64,000 nt of DNA from Comamonas sp. B21-038 (GCF_022387135.1 NZ_CP092462.1:1922001-1986000); one strand, 5' to 3'. Counted from the stretch's first letter, positions 1 to 10,451 are shown. Numbers and translations: made by a program. Notes: generated from the letters alone by a model not told the origin.

Positions 1-617
1 CTCAGCAGCGCCTGCGCGTCCTTGATCGACCCTTCCAGCCATTGGTCCACGTCGCCCAGCTCAATAGGGATCACGCTTCGCTTGTCCTGCTTGTCAGCTG
101 CGAGCTTCGGGTCTGGCTTGTGCATGCGGTTCATCAGCGGGTGCTCATCTGCATTGAGCGTGAGCATGGTGTAGCTCTCTATGAGCTCGCCGGTTGCTGG
201 ATCCTTCCAGGTATTCCACAGCCCCGCCAGGCCCCACGGGTCGCCGTCGGCCCGGGCAAACCTCCACCACACGTTTTTCCCGCTCTCCCAGTTGGGCTCA
301 TCAAAAGTCGTCGCCGGGATGATGCAGCGCTGGCCGCGCTTCCATGGGTCTTTGAAGCTGGCTTTGTCCGCCACCTCCTCGGCCCGGGCATTGTTGGTGC
401 TGTACTTGATGTCCGGCGTCTCGCTGAACCAGGGGATGAGACCCCAGCGCCCCACTATCAGCTCCTTGCTGTACCCGTGATCATCCACGGCGCGCCGAAT
501 GAATCCTCCTGGCGAGCGCCGGAACACGTCGCGGGCACCCAGGCCCAGTTGCCGGGGGTTCAGCCGCCAGTACTGCTGGATGTAGCCCTCGTCTGGGGAG
601 TGGTAGCGATTGCACAT
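1..617 (-). CDS. SRAP-family protein (YedK/HMCES-like), 3' end cut by window
   Basis: My reading of the minus strand from the ATG at 615-617 begins MCNRYHSP, which puts the conserved Cys at position 2, where SRAP proteins use it after Met removal to bind abasic sites in single-stranded DNA. Further on are NARAE, the RCIIPATTFDEPN stretch and HPLMNRMHKP, the Arg/Glu/His segments of the family. The frame stays open to base 1, so about 205 residues are visible and the C-terminus is outside. SRAP genes occur both in chromosomes and in prophages. Here it lies in the same direction as the phage late genes and just beyond small phage-like genes, so it is probably prophage cargo, but that is inference. 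Confidence 0.88.
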   Translation of the reverse strand, partial: MCNRYHSPDEGYIQQYWRLNPRQLGLGARDVFRRSPGGFIRRAVDDHGYSKELIVGRWGLIPWFSETPDIKYSTNNARAEEVADKASFKDPWKRGQRCIIPATTFDEPNWESGKNVWWRFARADGDPWGLAGLWNTWKDPATGELIESYTMLTLNADEHPLMNRMHKPDPKLAADKQDKRSVIPIELGDVDQWLEGSIKDAQALL

Positions 618-642
618 TGTTCGCCTTCAAGTGACTTACGCA

Positions 643-918
643 TCAATCATCAGGTTGAGGCTTTCCTTTTGCCTCAGCATAGGAATTGAATTTCGCCGGT
701 GGCTTGTATGGCTCAAACGACTCCACGGCCCACCTAGGAATCAATGATGACTGTTGATGACCAGCGCTCCGAAATCCCTTGCGCCAACCAGCTTCAAAGG
801 CGTTGTACTCTGGCGAGTCATAGGGATATCGCTTCTCCATAGGGAATCCTGAGAGGAACGAGTTCTGTCCTTCCTGCTCTATTCGCATGAGATGTGCAAT
901 GCGTTCATCTTCTGTCAT
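643..918 (-). CDS. small protein with RMF/CrpP-like motif
   Basis: A 91-residue acidic and aromatic protein. Residues around 30-50 read YPYDSPEYNAFEAGWRKGF, which resembles the CPY...W..GW..G core of ribosome modulation factor and the CrpP-like small proteins common on phages and plasmids. The rest has no recognisable domain. It sits between the SRAP gene and the divergent KAP NTPase gene in AT-richer DNA. Function unknown; the RMF-like label is a motif-level guess. Confidence 0.55.
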   Translation of the reverse strand: MTEDERIAHLMRIEQEGQNSFLSGFPMEKRYPYDSPEYNAFEAGWRKGFRSAGHQQSSLIPRWAVESFEPYKPPAKFNSYAEAKGKPQPDD

Positions 919-1122
919 CTGCGAATTTTAATAAGCCAATCACAGAAGGTAAACAGAACATTAAGATGAACGGTAGTAGATGCATACCATTTTTTGATTG
1001 GATCTGGAACATCCAGAACCCTAACAGGAACAGAGCTCATTGACCCATCACGATTTGTTACAATGAGGCTTCTGAAGGTTCCCCAACCTAGTAATTCATT
1101 TGGATAAGTACAGGATCGAAGC

Positions 1123-2580
1123 ATGGAATCTAATACATCACACTGGAAAAATGATTTGCTTCAGAGAAAGCAAGCTTCTATATTTTTGCAAAACATAATA
1201 GACACTCGAAACAAAAATAGCTTGGATAAAAACGCTATTTGCATGGCCATAGATGGCGATTGGGGCACAGGGAAATCTTTTTTTATTGACAAATGGAGTG
1301 AGACCCTTCGAGAAGATGGTCGATGCGTTATATTTTTCGACGCTTGGAAGAATGATTTATCTGATGATCCATTAATTGGTTTCATATCCCAAATAAACTC
1401 CGGACTCAAAGATTGGATTCGAAAAATAAAAGGTGAAGAAACAGTACCCGATAAAATTAAATCAAGAGCAACTCAAATTTTCACCAATGCAGCTCACGCT
1501 ATTATCCCACTGGGAAAGGAATTTATTAAGCACAATGCGATGAAATATATTTCCAATGAAGGGACGCAAATATTTGCAAATATTTCAAGCAATAAAAATG
1601 CAGATGACTCGAATATTTTTGAATTAAAATCAGAACATATAGAAAAATATTTCGATGCAGCGTTAAAAACTCATGAAATGCAGCAAGCCTCTATTGAAAC
1701 CCTCACTAGAGATTTGGAATATATAGCTGAAGGTTTATCTTTCATCGATATCAAACCACCAATTTATATATTCATAGATGAGCTTGATAGATGTAGACCG
1801 ACATATGCAATTAAATTACTAGAGAGCATTAAGCATATATTTAATGCAAAAGGAATTTGCTTTATTCTTGCGACCAACATCAATCAACTGTCTCAATCCA
1901 TAAAGGCTGTGTACGGTGGAAGTTTCGACGGTAGAGCATATCTGAAACGATTCATCGACTATGAGTACAAATTAAACTACCCAGACAATTTTTCATTCTG
2001 CGCTCACTTATTCTCTAAAAGCTTTCTATCAAATCATCCACGTTTGTTTAGCGGAATCACAGGCTCAGAATACCAAGACAAACCATCCGATGTTCTGGCG
2101 GATATTGCAAATATCTTCCAACTAGATTTAAGAAGCATCAATCAAATATTTGGGCAGGTTGAGGCAGCAATTGCATCGATTAGCGAACTTGAGGAAATCC
2201 ACTGCCTCTACATCTTTGCACTTGCCGCGATCATGCACAAAAACCCTAAAATAATTGATGAGCTTTGCATGGGGAGCTTCAAAAGAATTCCAGATCTAGA
2301 CACAATGATTAGTGGGAACGGGCGTGAGTTTATAGAAAGTTTCCGCACGAATCAAATTTCAAGAATTACCACAGAGACAACAACAATAAAAGATTTAATT
2401 GTTTTTTATCAATACATTTCGACTGATCTTGAGCAAAGCGATATAAATAGCATATTAAGTGAAGACTCACGGTATAGACGCCAGATCTTGCAGAGGGTTT
2501 ACAATTCCAAGAGCGCTCACAAACTGATTAAAAGCTACCCAGCCTTATTGAGGATGGCCGGATCCTTAGAGTCCAATTAA
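1123..2580 (+). CDS. KAP-family P-loop NTPase
   Basis: A 485-residue protein with Walker A GDWGTGKS at residues 45-52 and, near residue 215, the Walker B stretch PIYIFIDELDRCRP, which is the signature of KAP NTPases (named after Kidins220/ARMS and PifA). The long helical insert between the Walker motifs is normal for the family, but no transmembrane segments are evident here. Bacterial KAP proteins include PifA of plasmid F, which excludes phage T7, and QatA of the Qat defence system; no Qat partner genes are visible. The gene is clearly AT-richer than the adjacent virion genes and runs opposite to them, so it looks like an acquired prophage cargo gene, possibly for superinfection exclusion (inference). 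Confidence 0.85.
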   Translation: MESNTSHWKNDLLQRKQASIFLQNIIDTRNKNSLDKNAICMAIDGDWGTGKSFFIDKWSETLREDGRCVIFFDAWKNDLSDDPLIGFISQINSGLKDWIRKIKGEETVPDKIKSRATQIFTNAAHAIIPLGKEFIKHNAMKYISNEGTQIFANISSNKNADDSNIFELKSEHIEKYFDAALKTHEMQQASIETLTRDLEYIAEGLSFIDIKPPIYIFIDELDRCRPTYAIKLLESIKHIFNAKGICFILATNINQLSQSIKAVYGGSFDGRAYLKRFIDYEYKLNYPDNFSFCAHLFSKSFLSNHPRLFSGITGSEYQDKPSDVLADIANIFQLDLRSINQIFGQVEAAIASISELEEIHCLYIFALAAIMHKNPKIIDELCMGSFKRIPDLDTMISGNGREFIESFRTNQISRITTETTTIKDLIVFYQYISTDLEQSDINSILSEDSRYRRQILQRVYNSKSAHKLIKSYPALLRMAGSLESN

Positions 2581-2644
2581 TCTCAAAAATTATTCTGTGC
2601 GTTATCAGCGATTTGCGGATCCGAATCCCTAAGTAAACAAATAG

Positions 2645-5600
2645 CTATGTTTGTTGCTTTAGAACATCCGAAACCGCCTGATTCAGCAGGCGCATGGTGC
2701 CTTCGATCTCCTTGTTGATGGCCTTGACCTGGTCTTTCTTGTCCGGCAAGTCGCTGGCCTGCACTTTGCGGCGAAGCTTCGTCAGCTCTGCCACACGCTT
2801 ATCCGCCAGCTTCTCTACGCCAGCGGCCTTGGCCAGTGGCACATCCTTCAGCACCGCATCCACGTTTTCGCCTCGCTCAACCCGGGCCTTAGCTTCGGCC
2901 AGCGCGACGTTGATACGTTTAGCGTTGTCGTAGTAGGTGCCGCTCTGGCCGTTCATGCCGGTGGTGTTGCCGTAGACGCGGCCCGCCAAGAACCACTGGT
3001 GCGGTGCCAGCTCTTCCCCGGTGGCTGCGGCCGTGGCCGTGGCTCCCAGCTTGTTGGCTTCCCGCAGCACGCCGCCAAAAGCCTGCTCGACCAGGTACTG
3101 GATAGCCTCAGGCGTGGGGCTGATCGCGCCCTGCTCCCATTCGCTGCCGCCCGTGGCGGCATTGATACCTCTGGCCGCCCAGCGATATGGCAGAGCCGTA
3201 GCGTCCTTAACCCGGGCGTGGCCTGGCGTGGGGTGGTTGATGTCACGCACCTCCTTGAAGATGCTTTTGCCCATCCAGTCCTTGTTGGTGGCCAGCGCAA
3301 TAGCAGGGTCCGCCCAGGTGGGGGTGAACATCTGCATCATGTTGTCCGACCCGCCAAATGGGTTGTAGGCGCTCAACGCGATGGCCGCCATGTCGCCCAC
3401 ATACTTTGCCCGGCTGACGGTGGGATCATTGTGGAAAGCAGCATCGACCATCTTGCGGCCCAGGTTGGGCAGCACATGGAAGCCCAGCGGCATGGGGATC
3501 GTCACGTATTGGGTGCGCGACAGCGGAATGATGACGTTGCGCTCCTTGACGAATTCGGGAATCTTCTTCCATTCATCGTCGGCACCATCCCCGCCTCCCA
3601 TCATGAGTTGGCCCATCAGCGCCATCATCACGCCCAGGCCTACCCCGCCAAGCGCAATCTTGCGGCCGGCCGGGCCCGTCATGGTCTGCAGCAGCCGGGC
3701 ATTGCCCTGGATCGCCGCATTCAGAAACGCATAGTGGCTGCCCAGCACACTGGTGACGCGCCCCTTGCGGTTGAAGTTCACCGTGATGTTCTTGGCCAGG
3801 CTCGCGGCCTCCTGCCTGCTCAGGCCGTTATCCAGCGCTACCTTGTAGGTTGCCAGGCGGGTGGTCATCTCCAGCGACTCATTGAAATCGGACAGCACAC
3901 CCAAGGCGAAACTGGCACCCTTGGCTGCGGCACCTTGGGTGCCTTTGTGCAGCTCCTTTTGCAGAGCCTTCAACCGGTCCGCCGGATCGCTGTACAGCTC
4001 GCGGAAGCCGGTGGTACCGCCGTCCAGTTGGAACTGCTCCATGAGCTGGGCCCATGGCCCGGTGCCAACGCCCTCTTCCCTGCGCTCGCGCCGCAGCTCG
4101 GCCCATATCTTGCCGGTGTTCTTAGCGATGTTGGCCAACACGTCCTTCTGCTTGCCGGCCAGCTTAGTGTCGGACAGCTGCAGGCTGGCCCCCTGGAGGT
4201 CGCGGACGATATTGAAGACGGAAAACACTGGGTTGTACTGCGTGTTCACAGCTGCCATCCATCGCGTGGCGTGCCCCATGGTCCGGCTGAGCCAATCCAG
4301 CTCAGCAGCATCCATGTTCTTCACAGCCAGCGCCAAGCGGGCGGCGCGCTCATTGCGCTCGTTGAACACCAGGTACTTGTCTTTGCCGCCAACACGGAAG
4401 GTTATGACGTTGTCCTTGAGGCGCGCGGCCGGATCCGCCACCGTGCGCACCAAGCCGGTGTCTTGGTCGAGCATCTTCTTCTTCGGCAGATCCAGGCTCC
4501 ACAGACTTGCATCTGGGTTCTGGGCCGCCAGCAGGTACAGGCGCTTGACCACGTTGTTTTTCTCTCCCCGCGTCAGCGCAGCCTCGCGCTGCATCACGAT
4601 GTGAGACAGGATGTTGGTCACTTTCTCATTCGAGCCGGTGCGCTTTTTGGCCGCATCACCCTTGGTGCTGAAGCCCTGGCCAATAGGATGGGCCTTGCTG
4701 TCCGGGTTCGCCTCATCACGATGCAGGGGCACATAGTGCTGGTAGGCGTTGCGCCAGGCGTTGAGCGTCGCCTTATCCATCAGGCCATAGTCATCCAGCG
4801 TGCGCAGCGTGCCCTCGTTCATCTGGTCCACGCGCGCGCCCAGGTCCTCGATGGCTTTCTTGGCGTCACCGGTGTAGCTGGCCAGGATCTTGGCCGCTTC
4901 CTGATCGCTCATGCCTGACAGCGATAGGCGTTGGTCTTCGGAGCCGTTGAAGGCCTGTGCACCATCCCAATCAGCTTTTTCGATCAGCGCCTGACCCAGT
5001 GCCTTCTGGATTGCGACTGTGGCCAGGCCCTGCGCCTGCGCGCGCTGCAGCTGGTTTCGCAGATCGGTCACCGTTTGGTCCGCTGTAGCGCGCTTGGCCA
5101 CCAGCTCCTGCTGGCTCGGGTTGCGCTCTGCCATCGCTTTATTGGCTTCGGCAGCATGCCGGGCATGCAGGTAGCGCTCAAACTCCTCGATGCCCACGCC
5201 GGCGTCGTTCATGGCCTTCATGAGCGGCCGCACCTCGTCGCGCAGGAAATTCGCCGCGCGCTTTGCAACACGCTTGTGGTACAGCTCTTCACCCCGGTAG
5301 GCATCGTTGGTTTCGGACACCGTGCCATTCAAGGCCTTGATCTGCTCCTGAATACGCTTGAGATCGATGAACTTGTCTTGCCAGTGGTAGAGCCAGGTAT
5401 CCACCTTCGACGGATCCAGCAGGCTGCGGGCCTTGGCCTGTAGTTGGGCCAGCTTGCCGTTCCCGCCCGGCGGTGCACCAACAGGCGCTGGTGCCCGGCT
5501 GAATGCCGGCGCCGCACCAGCCTTCACCTGGCCAGAGGCTTCGGCCTTGCCGCGCACCACGAAATCACGCGCCGGCAGGATGAAGTAATGGATGATGTCC

Positions 5601-8600
5601 GCATCGGTCAGCTGCATTTTGGCCAGGGCCGGCACGTTCTTGCGCAGCCACTGGCGAACCGCGGCAATCGCGCGCTTCACGTAGCCCAGCTCAGGATGCG
5701 TTTGCGCCATCTCGGCCAGCACTTCTTCGGCAGCCATGGAGCGCTGCGCATGGTCGGCCATATCCAGGCCATACTCTGCAGCCTTCTTTTTCACCTGCGC
5801 TGCACGCTGGCTGGCCAGCTGCTGCAGGATCGGATCGAGCTGGGCACCAAATACGTGCTTCAACCCGTGGTGGCCCAGGGTTTCATGGAACAACACGCGC
5901 ACCACGTCCATGGGGGTGCGCAGCTGGCTCGCCACCAGGTAGACCTTGCCCTTGTAGTAGAAGCCCTCCGGCACCCCCTCTGCGCCATCGCTACGCATGG
6001 CAGCGTCGTAGTCGCGCACGGCCTTGGGCACCTTGGCGTCTTGCATGTCGCTGATCACGATCACTTCAGGCGCATTGGCCCAGCCTTTGACAAACCCGTC
6101 TACCACCCGTTGCACGCGCGATGTGTCCTGCGCACTGGTAGCAGATTCGCCACGGCTCAACGCGGGCTCATCCGGGTCTCGTTTCCGAGATTCTGAATTC
6201 CGCTCTTCGGTTACTATCCCGTCTGTTCCCGGCTGGCTTTGCAGGGCTGTACTGGGCAATTGGAGCCCAGAGGCTTTTACGGCAGTTGGGGACTTCTGCT
6301 TTCCAGATTCATCGTCTTGCTGGATAGGTTTGGCTGCCGGCTCAGTAGCGGCGAATGGATTCGCTTTGAGATAGCCAGAAAAATTCTTTTCCGTTAAAAT
6401 CTTGCGTGTTCCCGGTTTATTTTGCCAAGCACTGCTGGACAATTGGAGTCCAGACTGCTGCAAGATAGCTGGGAATTCTTTTTGGTTGACGTAATGCGCA
6501 AGGCCTTCACGAAGCCAACGTCCCACAGGTGGGGGGCTATCGTCCTTGTCATAGGCGTTCTGCAGCAGGTGAACCTGCATGCCGCCCTTCTGCGGCTCCA
6601 CCACCATCAATACAGGCGCCCCATTGACCAACTGGGGCGCAATCATCACCAAGCGGCCTTGAACAGTGGCCGAATCAAACACCGCTGCAGGGTTGTCCAG
6701 CCACTGCGGAATCTTCTTCCACACCTCTGCAGTCATATTGGGATGCTTTGCCGCATTCACCTTGCTCTCGGCCAGACTCACTGGCCCGTCACCCATACCA
6801 AGGAACGCGAGCATGTCCGAACGGTCCAGCACACGCACACCCGTCCGCGAATCCTTCTGTGCCTGGCCTGAAAACAAGGCGTCAATGCGCGCCTCATACG
6901 CCTGTTGAGTTGACGCGCTGCGGCTGAACATCGGCGCCTGACCTTGCGCCGCAAGGGTGTCGGCGGCACGATCGCTGCCCGTCAGCCCGAAGTTTGCACG
7001 CTCTGCATCAGCTTCAGCTCGGCTGCTCTCTTCAGCATCCGCCTTGGATTTAGCTGTTACAGCCTGCTCCTCCGCTTCTTGGCGTGCTTTGAGTTCTTCT
7101 GCCGAATAGCTGGATAGCTCAAGCTCAGGCGCTACGGTGCCACTGCCGTCTTGGCCAGGTCCTTCAGCGCTTTGCCGATCTTGCTGTCCGCCGGGATCTT
7201 GGGCATTTTGCCCTTCGCTGCGTCGGCCAGCTTCAGCAACGCTTGGCCCTGCTCCACTTGATTCTTGTCCTGGTGCTGGCTGCCCTGCTTCATCAGCACG
7301 GCTGCCAGCAGGGTCGCTGCCAGGGGCGACTCGCTCGCCTTGCGCGGTTGGGGACTGGTCTTGTCGGGCTGAGATTGATTCATTTTGGGGTTGCGCGGGC
7401 GCCGCGCTCAAAGCGTTGAGAATTTCGGCAGGGCCGACCTGTTCACCAAACATATCACCGCCCACACTGGTTGCCAAGGCGGCAGCCATGTATTCGCGCA
7501 GCGATTCTGTCAGTCGTTCCCGGCCTGTGGCGCGGGTGAGGTAGTGGCCGGTATACAGCAGGCGCAGCATGCCGACAGTGAGAGGGTCCAGGACATCGCC
7601 CGTCACCATGTCCACCTGGTTGATCGCGTCATGGAGCGAGCCGCGCTCGCGCCGCGCCTTCTGCACCACACGGATCGCTTGCAGGAGGTTGGCCGTCACG
7701 TCCACTTCGGGATTGATGGCCCCGGCCTTGACCGAGCTGCGCAGGTTGGCCCATTCGCCGGCCACGTCCTTGAGCGCTTCGCCGATGGCACGAATGTCGT
7801 TATCGGTGGAGCCAAACAGGGATTCAACCAGGTCACCATCGCCGTAGGCCTTGTGCACCAGGCCGGCCTGCAGCCGGGTCACGCCGGCGGGCGAGAGCGC
7901 GCCATTGGCATCCATCATGCCGGCTACATCCTGGCCAGCGGCCTGCAGCTTGCCGATGAAGGCACGGGCAAAATCACGGTTGGCCGCGCTGTCGAGCGCG
8001 CCAGTGGCGAACGCATCGACCACCGAGTTATCCATCAGTGCGGCATCAGTGGCCGCCTGCTCGGAGGCGGAGAGCCCCAAAGCCTGGCTTTGGCTCTTGG
8101 CGCCCATGTTCGTGCGGTTGTCAGCCTCGCTGTACATGCGCACAAGCACAGGGGCTTTCATCCCCTCGATGACTGCCGGATCGATGCCGTGCATGTCGCT
8201 GTCGGCGATCAGCTCGCGCTTGTATCCTTCGGCCGTGCCCCGCTCATAGGCAGCGCGCAGGCCAGCCGTGCGGCCGTTGTTCAGTGCCTTGACGGTGCCA
8301 GGATGGGCAGAATCAAACAGCGGGTTGACGGCGCCGTCCGCAAAATTGGACGGCTGCACATCCGCCGCCTCCATGACCGCGTACTGGAATGGCACGCGCT
8401 GGCCGTCGCTCATCACCGCAGTGTCACCGCGCCCTGTAGCCACCGCCGCCTGCGCTTGGTCGCCCACTGCAAACACCATGGGCGCACCAGACTCTGGCGA
8501 GCGGGAGACGCCCAATCGCATGTAATCCGGGTTGGCGGCCATGCCCTGCATCTGGATAACAGAGGCCGGGCGACTGCGATCACGGTTCTGGATCTCTGCC

Positions 8601-10423
8601 TTGGGCTCGCCCGCTGCGCCGGTGCCTTCCGAATCTTGGCCAGCGCGGGTGATCTTGAGGGCATCCCACGATGCCTTCAGCTCGTTCCATCGAGGGGTGC
8701 CCTTCTTGAGCTCGGACACCCGCTCGCCCTGCTCCAGCACAAACTGCGGCCAGGTGCGCGCCGTCGATTCCTTGGCGGCAGAATCGACGCCGGCAGCTGG
8801 TGCTGCTGCAGTCCCATTTTCCGCTGCGGCCCGCGCTGAGCCTTGTTCTGTCCCTGGTGCTGCCGCCTCATCGACGGGCACACCAATGGCCTCGGCATCC
8901 ATTTCTTGAGCGCGATCGACAGCAACTCGCTCGGCCAGTGCCTGGCGTTCTGCGTCCTGCGCAGGATTCAGACCCGTGGTGCTGGCTTCAAGCTCCAGTT
9001 CAGCCAGACGCGTTTCAGCCAGCTCGGCCGACATGGTTTCAGGTGCACCATCTGGATTCCGCGCTCGCGCAACATCCTCGGGCACGCCAGCGGGCGCAGG
9101 CTGCGATTGGCTATCAGGGTTGCCTGCCACCTGGCCTTCAGTCTGGGGCTGTGCAGGTGCTGGGCTGACCGGCGCAGTGCTGGCCGGCGTAGGCGCGGCC
9201 ACATTCCCACCGGTATCTGCAGGTGCTGCAGGTGCTGCAGGTGCTGCTGGTGGTGCACCTGGTGCACCTGGTGCAGGGGCAGCATTGTCCACCTGCTTAC
9301 CGGCGGCACGGTCGGCCAAGCGGTCCTTTACGCCCGACACCACTCCGCGACCAGCGCCGGGAGCAGATCCGCCCAGCGCGCCCAGCACAAAGTTTGCCGC
9401 CGAGTCCTCGCCTACCTCCTTGTTCCCGGTCACACTCTTGATGCCCAGATCAGACGCAATGCCTTCGCTCAGCTCCTGCGTTCCCTCCTCCAAGCCTGAA
9501 ACCGCTGCGCCCGCTGCGGCACGTCCCACGACAGACTTGCCAGCTGCACGCGTGAGAAGCTTGTCAAAGCCGCCAGTCACAAGCTTGCCGGTGAATCGGT
9601 CACCCACAGAAGCAACAGCACCTTGCATGAGCGCGGCCGTGTCCTCAGCCCGTGCGCTTGTGATGGCCCGCGCTTCTTCCGGGCTGGCCCCGGCATCCAC
9701 CATCCGCTTGTAAATCGGCGAGTGCTCTAGCAGTTGTTCATGGGTCTGCTTGGCTATGAAGTCCCGTGCATTGCCCACACCTTCGCCGGCGGCCATGGCG
9801 CCGCCCACTGCTCCAGCCACGCCGGGGCTACGCGTGATAATCGCCGTGGCCACCGTGGGAAGCATGCTGCCGAACACGTCGGCGCCCTGCATCACAATTC
9901 CACGTACCGATGGATCTTTGCCGAAGGCGATTTCACCCTTGAGCAAATTGCCCGTGATCTGGGAGTTGGCTACCGCATCCTGGGTCGCCAGGCTGGTTGT
10001 TTTGTTGATGTCCTCTTGGGTGTCCTTGCCCGCCTTGGCAATCGCACCCGCGAATGGAACCTTCACGTTCAGAGCCAAACGCTCTGCGCCGAGTTCGCGT
10101 TTGGCCTTGGCAACGTCATCCATGGGCCCATTGATTGCTTCGTCCGTGTCAATCCCGGGAATGAACACCCCTCCAGGCATAACCGAACTCGGCTCACCAG
10201 ATGCGCCGCTACGAACGCCTGCGCGTGCCGATGACTGCACTGCCTCTGGAATGCTCGCAACGCCACTAACACCGGCGCCACTCATCCGCTTTGCAAAATC
10301 CCCCCCCACCTCTGCCAGTGTCGATAGCAGCCCCTTGCTTGGTTTTGCTACATCCGGCTTCTTCTCATCGAACTGGTCAAAGGGGTTGACTTCATCGAAC
10401 TGATCAAACGGGTTTTTGGCCAT
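2645..10423 (-). CDS. giant polyvalent virion protein (LPD38-type, with DdrB-ParB-like and metallopeptidase-like parts)
   Basis: A 2592-residue protein, the largest gene of the prophage and the last of the late operon. The N-terminus has two NPFDQFD motifs. Residues about 360-600 are an Ala/Pro/Gly-rich linker. About 615-860 resembles the DdrB-like ParB domain of phage polyvalent proteins. About 1170-1300 resembles the barnase/EndoU-like nuclease part of such proteins. Near 1510 is VLFHETLGHHGLKHVFG, a HExxxH zinc-peptidase-like motif typical of these polyproteins. A Gly/Met-rich hydrophobic stretch lies near 2250-2275, within a C-terminal part like LPD38. Such proteins are thought to be packaged and ejected with DNA. 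The start has AGGAG just upstream and a copy of the late-gene repeat at 10452-10466. Domain assignments are by eye. Confidence 0.85.
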   Translation of the reverse strand: MAKNPFDQFDEVNPFDQFDEKKPDVAKPSKGLLSTLAEVGGDFAKRMSGAGVSGVASIPEAVQSSARAGVRSGASGEPSSVMPGGVFIPGIDTDEAINGPMDDVAKAKRELGAERLALNVKVPFAGAIAKAGKDTQEDINKTTSLATQDAVANSQITGNLLKGEIAFGKDPSVRGIVMQGADVFGSMLPTVATAIITRSPGVAGAVGGAMAAGEGVGNARDFIAKQTHEQLLEHSPIYKRMVDAGASPEEARAITSARAEDTAALMQGAVASVGDRFTGKLVTGGFDKLLTRAAGKSVVGRAAAGAAVSGLEEGTQELSEGIASDLGIKSVTGNKEVGEDSAANFVLGALGGSAPGAGRGVVSGVKDRLADRAAGKQVDNAAPAPGAPGAPPAAPAAPAAPADTGGNVAAPTPASTAPVSPAPAQPQTEGQVAGNPDSQSQPAPAGVPEDVARARNPDGAPETMSAELAETRLAELELEASTTGLNPAQDAERQALAERVAVDRAQEMDAEAIGVPVDEAAAPGTEQGSARAAAENGTAAAPAAGVDSAAKESTARTWPQFVLEQGERVSELKKGTPRWNELKASWDALKITRAGQDSEGTGAAGEPKAEIQNRDRSRPASVIQMQGMAANPDYMRLGVSRSPESGAPMVFAVGDQAQAAVATGRGDTAVMSDGQRVPFQYAVMEAADVQPSNFADGAVNPLFDSAHPGTVKALNNGRTAGLRAAYERGTAEGYKRELIADSDMHGIDPAVIEGMKAPVLVRMYSEADNRTNMGAKSQSQALGLSASEQAATDAALMDNSVVDAFATGALDSAANRDFARAFIGKLQAAGQDVAGMMDANGALSPAGVTRLQAGLVHKAYGDGDLVESLFGSTDNDIRAIGEALKDVAGEWANLRSSVKAGAINPEVDVTANLLQAIRVVQKARRERGSLHDAINQVDMVTGDVLDPLTVGMLRLLYTGHYLTRATGRERLTESLREYMAAALATSVGGDMFGEQVGPAEILNALSAAPAQPQNESISARQDQSPTAQGERVAPGSDPAGSRADEAGQPAPGQESSGAGPSVAEAGRRSEGQNAQDPGGQQDRQSAEGPGQDGSGTVAPELELSSYSAEELKARQEAEEQAVTAKSKADAEESSRAEADAERANFGLTGSDRAADTLAAQGQAPMFSRSASTQQAYEARIDALFSGQAQKDSRTGVRVLDRSDMLAFLGMGDGPVSLAESKVNAAKHPNMTAEVWKKIPQWLDNPAAVFDSATVQGRLVMIAPQLVNGAPVLMVVEPQKGGMQVHLLQNAYDKDDSPPPVGRWLREGLAHYVNQKEFPAILQQSGLQLSSSAWQNKPGTRKILTEKNFSGYLKANPFAATEPAAKPIQQDDESGKQKSPTAVKASGLQLPSTALQSQPGTDGIVTEERNSESRKRDPDEPALSRGESATSAQDTSRVQRVVDGFVKGWANAPEVIVISDMQDAKVPKAVRDYDAAMRSDGAEGVPEGFYYKGKVYLVASQLRTPMDVVRVLFHETLGHHGLKHVFGAQLDPILQQLASQRAAQVKKKAAEYGLDMADHAQRSMAAEEVLAEMAQTHPELGYVKRAIAAVRQWLRKNVPALAKMQLTDADIIHYFILPARDFVVRGKAEASGQVKAGAAPAFSRAPAPVGAPPGGNGKLAQLQAKARSLLDPSKVDTWLYHWQDKFIDLKRIQEQIKALNGTVSETNDAYRGEELYHKRVAKRAANFLRDEVRPLMKAMNDAGVGIEEFERYLHARHAAEANKAMAERNPSQQELVAKRATADQTVTDLRNQLQRAQAQGLATVAIQKALGQALIEKADWDGAQAFNGSEDQRLSLSGMSDQEAAKILASYTGDAKKAIEDLGARVDQMNEGTLRTLDDYGLMDKATLNAWRNAYQHYVPLHRDEANPDSKAHPIGQGFSTKGDAAKKRTGSNEKVTNILSHIVMQREAALTRGEKNNVVKRLYLLAAQNPDASLWSLDLPKKKMLDQDTGLVRTVADPAARLKDNVITFRVGGKDKYLVFNERNERAARLALAVKNMDAAELDWLSRTMGHATRWMAAVNTQYNPVFSVFNIVRDLQGASLQLSDTKLAGKQKDVLANIAKNTGKIWAELRRERREEGVGTGPWAQLMEQFQLDGGTTGFRELYSDPADRLKALQKELHKGTQGAAAKGASFALGVLSDFNESLEMTTRLATYKVALDNGLSRQEAASLAKNITVNFNRKGRVTSVLGSHYAFLNAAIQGNARLLQTMTGPAGRKIALGGVGLGVMMALMGQLMMGGGDGADDEWKKIPEFVKERNVIIPLSRTQYVTIPMPLGFHVLPNLGRKMVDAAFHNDPTVSRAKYVGDMAAIALSAYNPFGGSDNMMQMFTPTWADPAIALATNKDWMGKSIFKEVRDINHPTPGHARVKDATALPYRWAARGINAATGGSEWEQGAISPTPEAIQYLVEQAFGGVLREANKLGATATAAATGEELAPHQWFLAGRVYGNTTGMNGQSGTYYDNAKRINVALAEAKARVERGENVDAVLKDVPLAKAAGVEKLADKRVAELTKLRRKVQASDLPDKKDQVKAINKEIEGTMRLLNQAVSDVLKQQT

Positions 10424-10451
10424 ACCTACTCCTAATCATGAAAGGAGGTTG

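Noticed and set aside
915..1124. Minus-strand frame of 69 codons divergent from the KAP gene
   Set aside because: Its start overlaps the KAP start codon, there is no ribosome site and no recognisable domain. The region may just hold the KAP promoter.
2999..4918. Long + strand frame of 639 codons opposite the giant virion gene
   Set aside because: Composition is that of the antisense strand of a GC-rich gene (His/Gln/Gly/Leu-rich, no domain). Several others like it (7385-8839, 32922-34466, 37604-39256, 39165-40940) were dropped for the same reason.
9222..9290. Short tandem repeats (GCAGGTGCT units)
   Set aside because: They encode the Ala/Pro/Gly linker of the giant protein; ordinary low-complexity coding DNA.
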